DNA of 64,000 bases from Roseovarius halotolerans (GTDB lineage: Bacteria; Pseudomonadota; Alphaproteobacteria; Rhodobacterales; Rhodobacteraceae). The position numbers and the translations under genes were made by a program. The DNA lies in the NCBI RefSeq assembly GCF_900172255.1, contig NZ_FWFU01000003.1:248001-312000 (forward strand), in the 5' to 3' direction. The notes under the pieces were generated by a model. The model was given only the letters and a program-made list of their open reading frames with translations, did no database searches and had not been told where the DNA came from. Shown here in pieces: positions 16,360 to 25,487 of the stretch; the first letter of the stretch is position 1; every line of letters starts with the position of its first letter.

Positions 16360-16390
16360 TTGAAGCTCTAGTTACTGTAGGGGTTATTTC
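16360..16390 (+). promoter_or_regulatory. MerR-type promoter of the P-type ATPase
   Basis: TTGAAG (16360-16365), a 19-bp spacer carrying CTCTAGTTACTGTAG, and TATTTC (16385-16390) precede the ATPase gene by about 30 bases. Metal-exporting P-type ATPases are classic targets of ZntR/CadR/PbrR activators that act on 19-20 bp spacers. The half-site ACTGTAG is shared with the sites at 35164 and 44179. Confidence 0.65.
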
Positions 16391-16423
16391 AATGTGGAAT
16401 GAACGAATCCCGAGGTCAATCCC

Positions 16424-18820
16424 ATGTCTTCCAATGGCCACCGCCACGACCACAAGCACAGCTCTGACTGCAGTCACGATCATGGTGATGATCACAAACA
16501 TGCGAGCGGAGTTTCCCACTCTCATGGAGAAGGTGCTGCGTGCTGCGGTGCTGGAGCCAACACGGAATTGGCACAAGCCATCCCCTCGAATGGACGAAAT
16601 TTTCAAGTCTCCGGTCTGGATTGTGCCGAAGAGGTGGCAATCCTGAATAGGGTGGTCGGTCCAAAAGTCGGCGGGACTGAGCATCTGGCGTTCGATGTCA
16701 TCAATGGTCGGATGACGATTCTGGATACCGCAGACAGGATTTCGGACAACGAGGTTTCGCAACTGGTCGCGAGTACCGGCATGAGCGCAAAACCGTGGGA
16801 CGCCGACAATGCAGCAGAGGATCAGGCCGCGCATCTGGCACGTCAGAAGCGCTTTACCTCGTTGAGCGGCGGCTTCTGGGCGGCGGGATTCCTTTTTCAC
16901 ATTGTCGAGACCGGCATGGGCGGCGCGCTCGGGCTCTTTGCGGGGCATGGCGAGGTGCCTATGCCTATGGCGGAAGCAGGGATCTTCGCCGTCGCGATCC
17001 TCTTTGGGGTCTGGCTGGTTGCGCCCAAGGCATGGTCTTCGGCGCGGCGACTTTCACCAGACATGAACCTACTGATGGTGGTGGCCGTTGCAGGAGCCAT
17101 CGGGCTCGGCGAATTCTTCGAGGCCGCGACGGTCGCGTTTTTCTTCTCTTTGTCGCTCTATCTTGAGAGCTGGAGTGTCGGTCGCGCACGCAACGCGGTT
17201 TCATCTCTCCTCGATCTGGCGCCGCCAACGGCGCGGGTTCTTTACGACGACGGATCTGAATCCGACGTTCCGGCCGCGGCCGTGGCAGTCAATGCAAGGT
17301 TTATCGTGCGCGGCGGCGACCGGATCCCCCTCGACGGTGAGGTCGTGGACGGGGCAGGGGCCGTCGATCAGGCCCCAATTACTGGGGAAAGCGCGCTAGT
17401 GCCCAAGGAACCCGGCGACGAGGTCTATGCCGGCACGATCAACGGGGAGGGCACACTGACGGTGCGGGCGACGAAGGCCGCCTCGGACACGGTGCTCGCG
17501 AAAATCATTCGCATGGTGGGCGATGCCCATGCCCGCCGCGCGCCGGTCGAACAGTGGGTGGCCAAGTTCGCGCGCATCTACACACCCATCGTGATGGCTT
17601 TGGCGATCGCCATCGCGCTGGTGCCGCCACTGCTGCTCGGCGGCGCCTGGGACTACTGGTTCTACAATGCTCTGGTCCTTCTGGTCATCGCATGTCCTTG
17701 CGCGCTGGTCATTTCTACGCCGGTCTCCATCGTGGCGGCGCTGACCGCGTCGGCACGGGCGGGGGTGCTCATCAAGGGCGGCGCCTATGTCGAGGCGCCG
17801 GGGCGGACCACGGCACTGGCGATGGACAAGACCGGGACGATCACCATGGGCGAGCCTGAGGTGGCGGCGGTTCACCCACTGGTCGGCGTTTCCGCACGCG
17901 ATCTCATGGCGCTGGCAGCAAGCCTGGAGGCGCGGTCTTCACACCCGCTGGCACGCGCCATCCTCTCGCGCGCCGAAGCCGATGGTGTTTCCGTGTCTGC
18001 CGCAGAGGACACCCGCACCGTGCCCGGGCGCGGTCTGGAAGGACGCGCCGACGGGCGCGTTATCTGGCTCGGCTCGGATCGCTTCGCCGAAGAGAAGGGG
18101 TTCGGCAATGCCATTCCGGCGGATCTGCGGGATCGGATCGAAGGGGCAGGGAGCACCCTCGTTGCCGTGGGTGACGAGACCGGCGTGACCGGCGTACTGG
18201 AGCTTCGCGACCGCATCCGCCCAGATGCAAAGGGGATCGTTGCCCGCCTGCATGCGCAGGGTGTGAAGACCATCGTGATGTTGACGGGCGACAACGAACG
18301 CACCGCGCGCGCGGTGGCAGCCGAAGTCGGCATCGACGAGGTGCGCGCCGAACTTTTGCCAGAAGACAAGGTGACGGCCATTGAGGAACTCGTCGAAAGC
18401 CACGACATGGTGGCGATGATCGGCGACGGTGTGAATGACGCACCGGCCATGGCGCGGGCGCATTATGCCATCGCCATGGGCGCTGTCGGATCGGATGCCG
18501 CGATCGAGACGGCCGACATCGCGCTGATGACCGACGACATCGGCAAGGTACCCTGGCTTATCGGCCATTCGCGCCGTGCCATGACGATCATCCACCAGAA
18601 TATCGGCATATCGCTGGCGACCAAGGCGCTGTTCGTCGGGCTGACCGCGTTCGGCATGGCCTCAATGTGGGGCGCCATTGCTGCGGATGTAGGCGTGTCT
18701 CTGCTGGTGGTCGCCAACGCACTTCGGCTCCTGAACGGCCATCAGGTTGAGGCCGGGCCTTCAGGCGGAGAACCGGTGGGCGAGCAGATGGCGAAGGGAG
18801 CACTGGCGCACGGTCATTGA
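16424..18820 (+). CDS. Zn/Cd/Pb-exporting P1B-type ATPase
   Basis: The 798-residue protein opens with a His-rich tail (HDHKHSSDCSHDHGDDHKH) and Cys-Cys (AACCG), then an HMA domain with GLDCAEEVAIL, in which the second Cys of CxxC is Glu. The transport and catalytic motifs follow: GESALVPKEPG, the CPC ion motif (C424, C426), phosphorylation site DKTGT (D468), HP near SSHPLARAI, and GDGVNDAP near residue 668. CPC with a His-rich N-terminus and a DCxEE HMA fits the ZntA/CadA/PbrA group rather than copper CopA. It lies next to a MerR-type promoter and is the main exporter of the region. Confidence 0.93.
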   Translation: MSSNGHRHDHKHSSDCSHDHGDDHKHASGVSHSHGEGAACCGAGANTELAQAIPSNGRNFQVSGLDCAEEVAILNRVVGPKVGGTEHLAFDVINGRMTILDTADRISDNEVSQLVASTGMSAKPWDADNAAEDQAAHLARQKRFTSLSGGFWAAGFLFHIVETGMGGALGLFAGHGEVPMPMAEAGIFAVAILFGVWLVAPKAWSSARRLSPDMNLLMVVAVAGAIGLGEFFEAATVAFFFSLSLYLESWSVGRARNAVSSLLDLAPPTARVLYDDGSESDVPAAAVAVNARFIVRGGDRIPLDGEVVDGAGAVDQAPITGESALVPKEPGDEVYAGTINGEGTLTVRATKAASDTVLAKIIRMVGDAHARRAPVEQWVAKFARIYTPIVMALAIAIALVPPLLLGGAWDYWFYNALVLLVIACPCALVISTPVSIVAALTASARAGVLIKGGAYVEAPGRTTALAMDKTGTITMGEPEVAAVHPLVGVSARDLMALAASLEARSSHPLARAILSRAEADGVSVSAAEDTRTVPGRGLEGRADGRVIWLGSDRFAEEKGFGNAIPADLRDRIEGAGSTLVAVGDETGVTGVLELRDRIRPDAKGIVARLHAQGVKTIVMLTGDNERTARAVAAEVGIDEVRAELLPEDKVTAIEELVESHDMVAMIGDGVNDAPAMARAHYAIAMGAVGSDAAIETADIALMTDDIGKVPWLIGHSRRAMTIIHQNIGISLATKALFVGLTAFGMASMWGAIAADVGVSLLVVANALRLLNGHQVEAGPSGGEPVGEQMAKGALAHGH

Positions 18821-18886
18821 TCCGGCGGTTTCGGTAGAGTAACGTCTGACATCAACCAGACCTCGCAAAAGGGGCGTCGAGCGGTG

Positions 18887-19396
18887 ATGAATACCAGAAT
18901 TCCACGGCGGGTCTTGCTGTTGGGCGGATTGGGCGTCTTCCTGTCAGGCTGTGCCGGCAAGTTCCGGTCCTACAACGGTCCCGAAGTGACCCGGCTGCGT
19001 ATGTACAAGGCGCAGCGGCTGCTGGTTCTGGACGGGGCGGATGATGTCTTGCGGACCTATCCCATCGGATTGGGCTTCGCGCCCGAAGGCCACAAGCAGT
19101 TCGAAGGAGACGGCCGCACGCCGGAGGGCTCCTACGCGATTGACCGGCGCAACCCGGACAGCCTCTTCCACCTCTCCATCGGCATCTCATATCCCAATGA
19201 GGCCGACATCGCGTTCGCGGAGGCGCAAGGAAAATCGCCGGGTGGCGACATTTTCATCCACGGGGGGCCCCGCAAGGGGATCGACCCGATGAACAAACGC
19301 GACTGGACCGCGGGCTGCATCTCCGTCACCGACCGGCAGATCGAGGATATCTACGCCATGGTGCGGGACGGGACACCGATCGACATCTATACCTGA
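18887..19396 (+). CDS. Lipoprotein L,D-transpeptidase (YkuD domain)
   Basis: The 169-residue protein has a lipobox (FLSGCAG) after a short hydrophobic signal and a YkuD domain ending with IFIHGGP (H125) and DWTAGCISVTD (C144), the catalytic pair. A GTG at 18884 is in frame one codon upstream, but AAGGGG is better spaced for ATG 18887. Being lipid-anchored it depends on LspA and Lnt. It follows the P-type ATPase by 66 bases and may be co-transcribed with it. Confidence 0.85.
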   Translation: MNTRIPRRVLLLGGLGVFLSGCAGKFRSYNGPEVTRLRMYKAQRLLVLDGADDVLRTYPIGLGFAPEGHKQFEGDGRTPEGSYAIDRRNPDSLFHLSIGISYPNEADIAFAEAQGKSPGGDIFIHGGPRKGIDPMNKRDWTAGCISVTDRQIEDIYAMVRDGTPIDIYT

Positions 19397-19399
19397 TGG

Positions 19400-20158
19400 T
19401 CAGGCAAAACGACGGCGCAGCGCAACGTTGATAGCTTCGATGGCGATGACCATGACGACGACGGCAATCGTGACGCTGGCCGCCTTGTCATACTGGAAAG
19501 AGCGCACGTAGGTCTGGATGTAAAAACCGATCCCGCCCGCGCCGACAATGCCGAGGATCAGCGACTCGCGCAGGTTCAACTCGAACCGGAAAATCGTGTC
19601 GCGGGCGACGACCGGCGCCATCTGCGGCCAGATCGCGTATCTGAGCCGCACGAGCGGCCCGGCGCCCGCGCTTTCCAGTGCGGCGATCGGCGCGCGGGAC
19701 ACGCCGTCGATCGCCTCGGCATAGAACTTGGCGAGCATCCCGGTGGCATGAAAGGCGACCGCGATGATGCCGGGCAACGGCCCGAGCCCGACAGCGCCCA
19801 CCATGAGCATGGCCACGAGGATCAGCGGAATCGCCCGGATGAAAGCAAGCAGCGTTCGGATCGGCCGGAACACCGCAGGCGATACCATCGTCTCAGACGC
19901 GAGAATGCCGAGGGGAACGGACAGGATCACAGCACCGAGGGTGCCGAGGATCGCGATCCGCAGCGTTTCCGCGCTGCCCTTCTTGATCTCGGCCATCACC
20001 GTCGGGTCAGGCGGAAACATCCGACCGAGGAAATCGGCAATGCGCGGGCCGGCCGACATGAGACGCGACAACTCGACATCGGTCGTGGCGAAGGACCACA
20101 GGATCGCGGCGGCGATCAGACCACTCGTCGTAAAGCCGCCAAACCCGCGGAACGCCAT
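19400..20158 (-). CDS. phnE: PhnE-like ABC transporter permease
   Basis: The 252-residue protein has about six spans and the ABC inner-membrane signature near the C-terminus (NLRESLILGIVGAGGIGFYI), typical of PhnE permeases. It is coupled to phnC (adjacent ends at 20158). In this cluster, controlled by a DtxR/MntR-type regulator, the load may be something other than phosphonate, such as a metal complex; the family name gives the fold, not the substrate. Confidence 0.87.
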   Translation of the reverse strand: MAFRGFGGFTTSGLIAAAILWSFATTDVELSRLMSAGPRIADFLGRMFPPDPTVMAEIKKGSAETLRIAILGTLGAVILSVPLGILASETMVSPAVFRPIRTLLAFIRAIPLILVAMLMVGAVGLGPLPGIIAVAFHATGMLAKFYAEAIDGVSRAPIAALESAGAGPLVRLRYAIWPQMAPVVARDTIFRFELNLRESLILGIVGAGGIGFYIQTYVRSFQYDKAASVTIAVVVMVIAIEAINVALRRRFA

Positions 20159-20940
20159 CAGGACACCGCCCTGAGGCCGATACCGGGGATTGGCTCAACC
20201 GCCCGATAGAGCTCCGCTGTCGCATCCTCGTTCAACTCGGAGGCCGGCACATCGAAGGCAATCCGCCCGCCACGAATGCCGATGATGCGCTGCGCGAAAC
20301 GCCGCGCCAGGTCGGGCTGGTGCGAGGAAAACAGCGCCGTTGCGCCGCGCGCTTGCGCCGCCCCGGTCAGCAGCGCCAAGACCTCCCCAGCGCGGGTGGG
20401 GTCGAGGTTGCTCACCGGCTCGTCGGCGAGGATCAGCCGTGGCTCCTGCGCGAGACACCGCGCAATGGCCACGCGCTGCCGCTGGCCGCCGCTGAGACTG
20501 TCGACCCGGCGTTCGGCGAGATCGGCAATGCCGCAATCGGTGAGGGCTGTGCGCGCAATGTCGAGATCATGTGGCGTTGGCGACCCCAGCAGGGCGCGCA
20601 GGGGCGCCATCCGGCCTAGGCGGCCGTTCAGCACGTTGCGCAGAACCGTGGAGCGTTCGACCAAGGCGAATTCCTGAAACACGAAACCGGTATCAGGTCG
20701 GCTTGCGCGCGGCGGCGGTTGGTCGGGATCGAGCGGCGCACCCAAGACTGAAACGCGCCCGCGCCAGCCCTGAAGCCTGCCGTCGAGCAATGCCAGCAGC
20801 GTTGTTTTTCCTGCCCCGGACGGGCCGAGCAAAGCGACGCTTTCGCCGGTCGAAATTGTAAGCGAGACCCGCTCCAGCGCCGGAACACTCCCGCCCGGAT
20901 GGGCAAAGTTCAGGTCGTCGATCCGGATCGCAATGTTCAT
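20158..20940 (-). CDS. phnC: PhnC-like ABC transporter ATPase
   Basis: The 260-residue protein has Walker A GPSGAGKTT, the Q-loop region FQEFALVERSTVLRNVLNGRLG, signature LSGGQRQRVAIARCL and Walker B LILADEP, in the order and spacing of PhnC ATPases. It powers the permease encoded next to it. ATG 20940 overlaps the last codon of the disrupted phnD gene, so it should still be transcribed, although the upstream stop could reduce its expression by polarity. Confidence 0.9.
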   Translation of the reverse strand: MNIAIRIDDLNFAHPGGSVPALERVSLTISTGESVALLGPSGAGKTTLLALLDGRLQGWRGRVSVLGAPLDPDQPPPRASRPDTGFVFQEFALVERSTVLRNVLNGRLGRMAPLRALLGSPTPHDLDIARTALTDCGIADLAERRVDSLSGGQRQRVAIARCLAQEPRLILADEPVSNLDPTRAGEVLALLTGAAQARGATALFSSHQPDLARRFAQRIIGIRGGRIAFDVPASELNEDATAELYRAVEPIPGIGLRAVS

Positions 20941-21812
20941 TCCAGGAGCCCATATCGCCGTGCCATGTCGCGCACGCCGCCATAGGCGGCGGAGTCGGCC
21001 CTGACATAGCCGTCCGGCCCGTAGAGATAGCGCAGCTTGTCGCGGTTCTCAGGTTCGTTGAGCTGCAGCATCGCGTTGGTGAAGCGGTCTTGCACCTCGG
21101 CATCCAACCCGGGTCGCGCGATCACGACATGGCTCGGGATTGGCGGGCTTTCCGCGATCCATGTCACCTGTGCCTGCTGCTGCGGCGTCAGGAGCAGGTC
21201 CGCATACTGGCTGGCACCCGCGGCATCGACCAGACCTTCGGCCATCGCCTGCATGGCCTGCTGATAGCCGCCTGCGAAGAAGACGCGGCCGAAGAATGCC
21301 TCCGCCGCGCCCGGACCGTCGATCAGCCCAGCCTCGACGAATTCGGCGAGCGGATAGAGATAGCCAGATTCCGAGATCGGATCGGCAAAGGCGATGTCGC
21401 GCCCGCGCAGGTCGGCAAGCCCTGCGATGCCACTATCGCGCCGGACGAAGATGCGACCCGTTTAGCTCGGCGCGTCGCGGTAGACCTCGGACAGGAGTGG
21501 CACGGCACCGATCTCGGCCTCGGCCAGGACGAAAGGCAGGGCGCCCATGAAGGAGATATCCGCGTCGCCATTGCGCAGCGCCTCGACCGCTGCCGCATGG
21601 TCGATGGTAACAAACCCTTCGACGGGGACGTCGATCTCACTAGCCAGCCAGCCGGTGATGGCTTCAATGTCGCCCAGAAGCTTCTCGGGGTTCTCCTGCG
21701 GGATGAAAGCCAGCCGCAACGCAGTGTCCTGCGCGGCCAACGGGGTTGCGAGCGATACTGCGCCCGCACCGGCCAGTGCCAACATCGTTCTGCGATTCAG
21801 ATGGATTGCCAT
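20937..21812 (-). pseudogene. phnD: PhnD-like binding protein, interrupted by in-frame TAA
   Basis: Both halves of a PhnD/SsuA-type binding protein are in one frame: the signal peptide and domain 1 (HLNRRTMLALAGAGAVS, then RLAFIPQENPEKLLGD and GDADISFMGALPFVLAEAE) and the rest (DSGIAGLADLRGRDIAFADP, then AESPPIPSHVVIARP). A TAA at 21462-21464 falls between EVYRDAPS and TGRIFVRR. One base change from TAC or TAT (Tyr) would explain it, and no frameshift is needed. The start is ATG 21812, with GAGAGGG upstream. Unless read through, the transporter lacks a binding protein. A sequencing error is the main alternative. Confidence 0.8.
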
Positions 21813-23692
21813 CAGAATGCCCTCTCTTCGATTGCGTCGGCTTCGGACTTGAACGCGGTCCAACTGGCTTCGGCGGCCACCCAGTCTTCACCGCGCACGG
21901 CGGCACCGACCTCGGCCAGCCGCTCGGCCAACGCGTAGACCTCGGGCCGCGCAGCCAAGTTCGACATTGTGCTGGCGTCCGCCGAAAGGTCCGCGGCGAC
22001 GGTGTCGGTCAGCAGCAGAATGTGCTCCGCATCCCTCTGTGGCAGCAACGTATTGAGCGTCGAGGCGAATGTCGTCAGTTCGGAGAATGCCAGCCGGAAG
22101 GCGGTGTTCTCGGCGTCGAATGCCTCATAGGGCTCATCCGCTGCGCCCACGGTCTCCAGATAGGCCGTCAGGTCAGCCCTCTCCGCCGCGGTCAGCCCGA
22201 GCGCTTTCGATTCGTCGAACCAGTCCACGACAGCGGCCAGCGTCGGCAGAGATCCGTCATGGAAATAGGGTGCGGTGTAGGCCGTGCCGAGCAGCGTGGG
22301 TGTATCCATCGCACCGGTGCGGGCGCCATCGTAGGCCGACGCAACCGAGCCGATATCATGGGCCTGCCGGTCCAGGAAGTTCGTGTCCGGGACGTGGCAG
22401 CTGGCGCAGGAACGGTCGCCGAGCGCCGCGAAGGGCGTATTGAAGATCGCTTCGCCGCGCTGCGCGGCCTCGGGAGCGGCTTCGGTCAGCTGACCATCCG
22501 GTGTCAGCATGGAGTTGGGCAGGAAGTCGAATTCGAGCATGTAGGCGAGCAGAGCATCCAGCATGAAGGGCGTCGGTTCATCGCCGCCGAACTCGTTGAC
22601 GATGACGTTGCGGGTGAAATCACGCAAGGAGGCGAAGCGGCCATCGCGGCCGTAGGGCCCGGTGAAACGCAGGCCACGGAGGCTGGGGATGTCAATCGGA
22701 TCATCGCGCCGGTCATTGAAGATCGGATTGAAGAAGGCGCCATCGACATCGATCGCGCCTGGCTGATGGCTCGCACCCGGAATGAAAAGCCGCTGGTTGA
22801 CGTCCGAGCGGTTGTGACAGGTCGAACAAGCGACCCCGAGGTCCTGCGCCGGATTGCCAAAGATTTGCGCGCTGTCGAACAACATGTCGCCATATGCCAC
22901 CAAAGGCAGGTCGGTCTCGTCGATGCCCTGCTCCTCGAAATTGAGGACGAGGCGCGGCAGCGGATCCTGATCGAACATGTCAGACCCCGGCGGCAGGCTT
23001 GGCGGCACCTCGATGGTGCGGCCACTTAGGACAACAGTTTCCGGCAGCGCGCTCAGCGTCCGGCGGGGCGCGAAATCGTCAACGAGGTAATTCTCGGCGA
23101 GATAGCCGGAGATGACTTCGCGCGCGGCTTCCATGGTTTTGCGACTCGCGGGTGTGGCACCAGCACCAAGAACACCGGCGGAGCCTGTGCTGCTGTTGAG
23201 TTCCAGCCAGGCGAGGCCGATGCGTCTCGAAGCGTCGGGATCAGCAGCCGCGATACCGTCCGCGAATGCGCGATAGAGTTCTCGAGCTGTCCGCACGGCC
23301 TGCTGTGCACGTGCAGGGTCGTCGGCCATGACTGCCCGGTCCAGTTCCTCGTCGATCCTGCGCGCTATCAGCCGCGTCGCCTCGGCGAAGACCGCCTGGC
23401 GGTCCTTGCGAGTTATGGCGTTCAGAAGGGGCGCGGGTCCAATGTCGCTGCTGCCGTTCAGCCAAGCCAATGCACCGACAGCGAATTCCGAACCCCGGTA
23501 GGATTCGGCCCAGGCGGTCCCGACGTCATCCCAGGGCAGCGGTTCGAGATTCGCGAGGAAGAGAGTCAACCGGTAGGCCGCCGCCTCTGGAAGCCATGGG
23601 GCCTCCTTGGCGGGCGTCGCAGCGACAGGTCCGGACAGGACGAGCGCACTTGCGAGTGCGGCAATGAACGCTCCAAGGAATTTCTGAATCAC
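21812..23692 (-). CDS. Dihaem cytochrome c peroxidase/MauG-like protein
   Basis: The 626-residue protein has a signal peptide (residues 1-25), an N-terminal helical region of about 200 residues, then a two-haem CCP/MauG core with CSTCH (C289-H293) and CASCH (C429-H433), followed by a C-terminal helical region of about 120 residues. It is longer than a typical CcpA peroxidase (about 330) because of these helical flanks, which resemble imelysin/EfeO-like bundles by composition only. The gene is first in the operon facing mntR, with an operator-like palindrome just upstream. It may oxidise a metal or a peptide to assist uptake; peroxide removal is the standard alternative. Confidence 0.82.
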   Translation of the reverse strand: MIQKFLGAFIAALASALVLSGPVAATPAKEAPWLPEAAAYRLTLFLANLEPLPWDDVGTAWAESYRGSEFAVGALAWLNGSSDIGPAPLLNAITRKDRQAVFAEATRLIARRIDEELDRAVMADDPARAQQAVRTARELYRAFADGIAAADPDASRRIGLAWLELNSSTGSAGVLGAGATPASRKTMEAAREVISGYLAENYLVDDFAPRRTLSALPETVVLSGRTIEVPPSLPPGSDMFDQDPLPRLVLNFEEQGIDETDLPLVAYGDMLFDSAQIFGNPAQDLGVACSTCHNRSDVNQRLFIPGASHQPGAIDVDGAFFNPIFNDRRDDPIDIPSLRGLRFTGPYGRDGRFASLRDFTRNVIVNEFGGDEPTPFMLDALLAYMLEFDFLPNSMLTPDGQLTEAAPEAAQRGEAIFNTPFAALGDRSCASCHVPDTNFLDRQAHDIGSVASAYDGARTGAMDTPTLLGTAYTAPYFHDGSLPTLAAVVDWFDESKALGLTAAERADLTAYLETVGAADEPYEAFDAENTAFRLAFSELTTFASTLNTLLPQRDAEHILLLTDTVAADLSADASTMSNLAARPEVYALAERLAEVGAAVRGEDWVAAEASWTAFKSEADAIEERAF

Positions 23693-23710
23693 CGTGGTCT
23701 CCCAACTTCA

Positions 23711-23730
23711 AAGTTAGCCACGGCTAATTT
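23711..23730. promoter_or_regulatory. Palindromic operator, likely MntR/DtxR site
   Basis: A perfect inverted repeat, TTAGCC-AC-GGCTAA (23714-23727), flanked by AA and TT, lies in the 94-base gap between the dihaem peroxidase gene (-) and mntR (+). The form resembles DtxR-family operators such as TTAGGTTAGCCTAA. Its position suits joint control of both genes by MntR with Mn(II) or Fe(II). Confidence 0.65.
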
Positions 23731-23786
23731 ATCTACCCTATGCAAACAAGTTGTCAATCCTGCAGTTTCCCTGCAAAGTCCCAAGT

Positions 23787-24257
23787 ATGACAAAGCTGCA
23801 ATCACAGGAACATGAACCGTTCGAAACTGTCGACAGGGCTCCCGAAGCACAGGCTGAGGGATTCGCGACCGTGCGTCAGGCACATGAGAGCGAAATGGCG
23901 GAAGATTACGTTGAACTGATCGCCGAACTGATCGAGTCGCGCGGAGAGGCAAGGCCGGTGGAAATCGCCGAACGGTTTGGAGTGAAGCCGCCGACCGTGA
24001 CCAAGAACATCTCGCGACTCAAAGCTGCTGGCCTGGTGCGGCGGGAACCTTACCGCGCCATATTCCTCACGGATGCCGGTCGGGAGTTGGCCGAGGCCTG
24101 CCGCCGGCGGCACAGGATCGTCGTCGCGTTTCTCCTCAGCCTGGGAATCGACGAAGAGACTGCGGAACGCGATGCGGAGGGGATCGAGCATCACGTCAGC
24201 ACGACCACGCTGGAGGCCTTCGAACACGCCCTCCTGCAATCTGAGAGCGGCAAGTAG
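23787..24257 (+). CDS. mntR: MntR-type (DtxR family) metal-dependent repressor
   Basis: The 156-residue protein has a winged-helix DNA-binding domain (VEIAERFGVKPPTVTKNISRL) and a metal-binding dimerisation domain with ligands of the MntR type (EACRRRH near 104-109 and EGIEHHVS near 131-138). It lacks the SH3-like third domain of DtxR, as in MntR. ATG 23787 is preferred over an in-frame TTG at 23751. It is divergent from the peroxidase-phnDCE operon and probably represses that operon when Mn(II) is plentiful. Confidence 0.88.
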   Translation: MTKLQSQEHEPFETVDRAPEAQAEGFATVRQAHESEMAEDYVELIAELIESRGEARPVEIAERFGVKPPTVTKNISRLKAAGLVRREPYRAIFLTDAGRELAEACRRRHRIVVAFLLSLGIDEETAERDAEGIEHHVSTTTLEAFEHALLQSESGK

Positions 24258-24494
24258 CGCAGCATCAAGTTCTCGCGAAATTCAGCAAAGCAAGACTCAG
24301 GAGGCGGCGGCGTCAGCAGTCAAAGGCTGGTGGGTCTGTTCTGATGGTCAACTTTAGTGCAGAAAATCGTTCGTGTCCTCTGAGCTTGGCCAGCCCGAGA
24401 TAGTGTGCCCAAAATCTCTGACTGCGACGACGGTGCAGCGAAAATGTCGATCGCGGGAAAAGACGTGGGTACAACCTTTGATTTGCTCCTCTGT

Positions 24495-25487
24495 TCAAAG
24501 CGCATAGACAATAGTCACCACCGTCGTCATGACGATGAAGAACATGACCAAGGCGCCTATGGCGAGCGTCCGGCCCATGTCGCGGTTTGGCTTTGCCACT
24601 TTCAGACGCAATTCTTCGGCCGTTTCCGGAAACTCGAGCGCCGCGGAGTTCGAGCCTCGCACCAACTCGTATCGTGAATTCCAGCGACGCACCTCGGCCG
24701 CGTTCCACCCGTTCATGACCAGAATGATCGCGGCGATCATCAGCATCGAGGACGGGACCCAGATCGTGTAGCCACCCATGGTTTCGTCGGACAGGGGATC
24801 GAGCAACCCGGTTCCCGCCGTTTGGTAGGAGGCATAGAGGCTCACCTCTTTGAGTGTCGTCAAGGAACCCAGAAAAATGTTTGAAACGATCACCGCAAAA
24901 CCGGAGATCAGCCTTGCGCCGCGCCTCGCGCCCTCAGGGGGATCTCTCGGGTCGAAGAGCATGCCGAAATACCAGATCCCTGCCAGCACCATCGCAAAAT
25001 GGGCGAACACCTCGATCGCCGCGATGCGCTGCGCAAGTCCGTAAAGCACTGGAATCTGCCAGATAAAGAGCGACGTGATGAGCGCGGCAGTGGCGGTTAC
25101 CGGATGTGCCAAGAGCCCCAAAGTAATAGATTTTCCAAGAGCGCCGAGGTATCGACGCCACCGTCTGTTCAAACCGGCTTGCAATAATCGCCACGGCTGA
25201 GAGACCGCGATGAGTAGTGGTCCTGCAAGGCGAAGGAGAAGATGCTCCACTTGGTGCACCGAAAAGAGGCTGTGCCCCAACGAAGCCAGAGGCGCATTCG
25301 TGGCCGCGAGAATACAGGTCAAGCCAGCGAAGAACAGAGCTTGCCGCCAAACAGAAACCGTCCCGCGAATGCGAGCGGATCGCGCGAGGCCGCGCACGTA
25401 GAACCATGCGGCCAAACTGACGGAAACAAGGGACACTGGCGAAATCGCATATCCAAACGGGTCGAAATTAAGGAAGTAGGTGATCAT
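24495..25487 (-). CDS. CtaG-like (caa3-type) cytochrome oxidase assembly protein
   Basis: The 330-residue membrane protein has about eight spans and the caa3_CtaG features: SLFSVHQVEHLLLRLAGPLL, HFAMVLAGIWYFGML and GSLTTLKEVSLYASY, with conserved His in the spans. It is distinct from the Cox11-type CtaG. Members support assembly of copper-containing oxidases in Bacillus and often sit near copper genes. It is the last gene of the 13-gene minus-strand operon, overlapping the acylase gene by four bases. The approximately 235 bases beyond it to mntR hold no gene. Confidence 0.85.
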   Translation of the reverse strand: MITYFLNFDPFGYAISPVSLVSVSLAAWFYVRGLARSARIRGTVSVWRQALFFAGLTCILAATNAPLASLGHSLFSVHQVEHLLLRLAGPLLIAVSQPWRLLQAGLNRRWRRYLGALGKSITLGLLAHPVTATAALITSLFIWQIPVLYGLAQRIAAIEVFAHFAMVLAGIWYFGMLFDPRDPPEGARRGARLISGFAVIVSNIFLGSLTTLKEVSLYASYQTAGTGLLDPLSDETMGGYTIWVPSSMLMIAAIILVMNGWNAAEVRRWNSRYELVRGSNSAALEFPETAEELRLKVAKPNRDMGRTLAIGALVMFFIVMTTVVTIVYAL

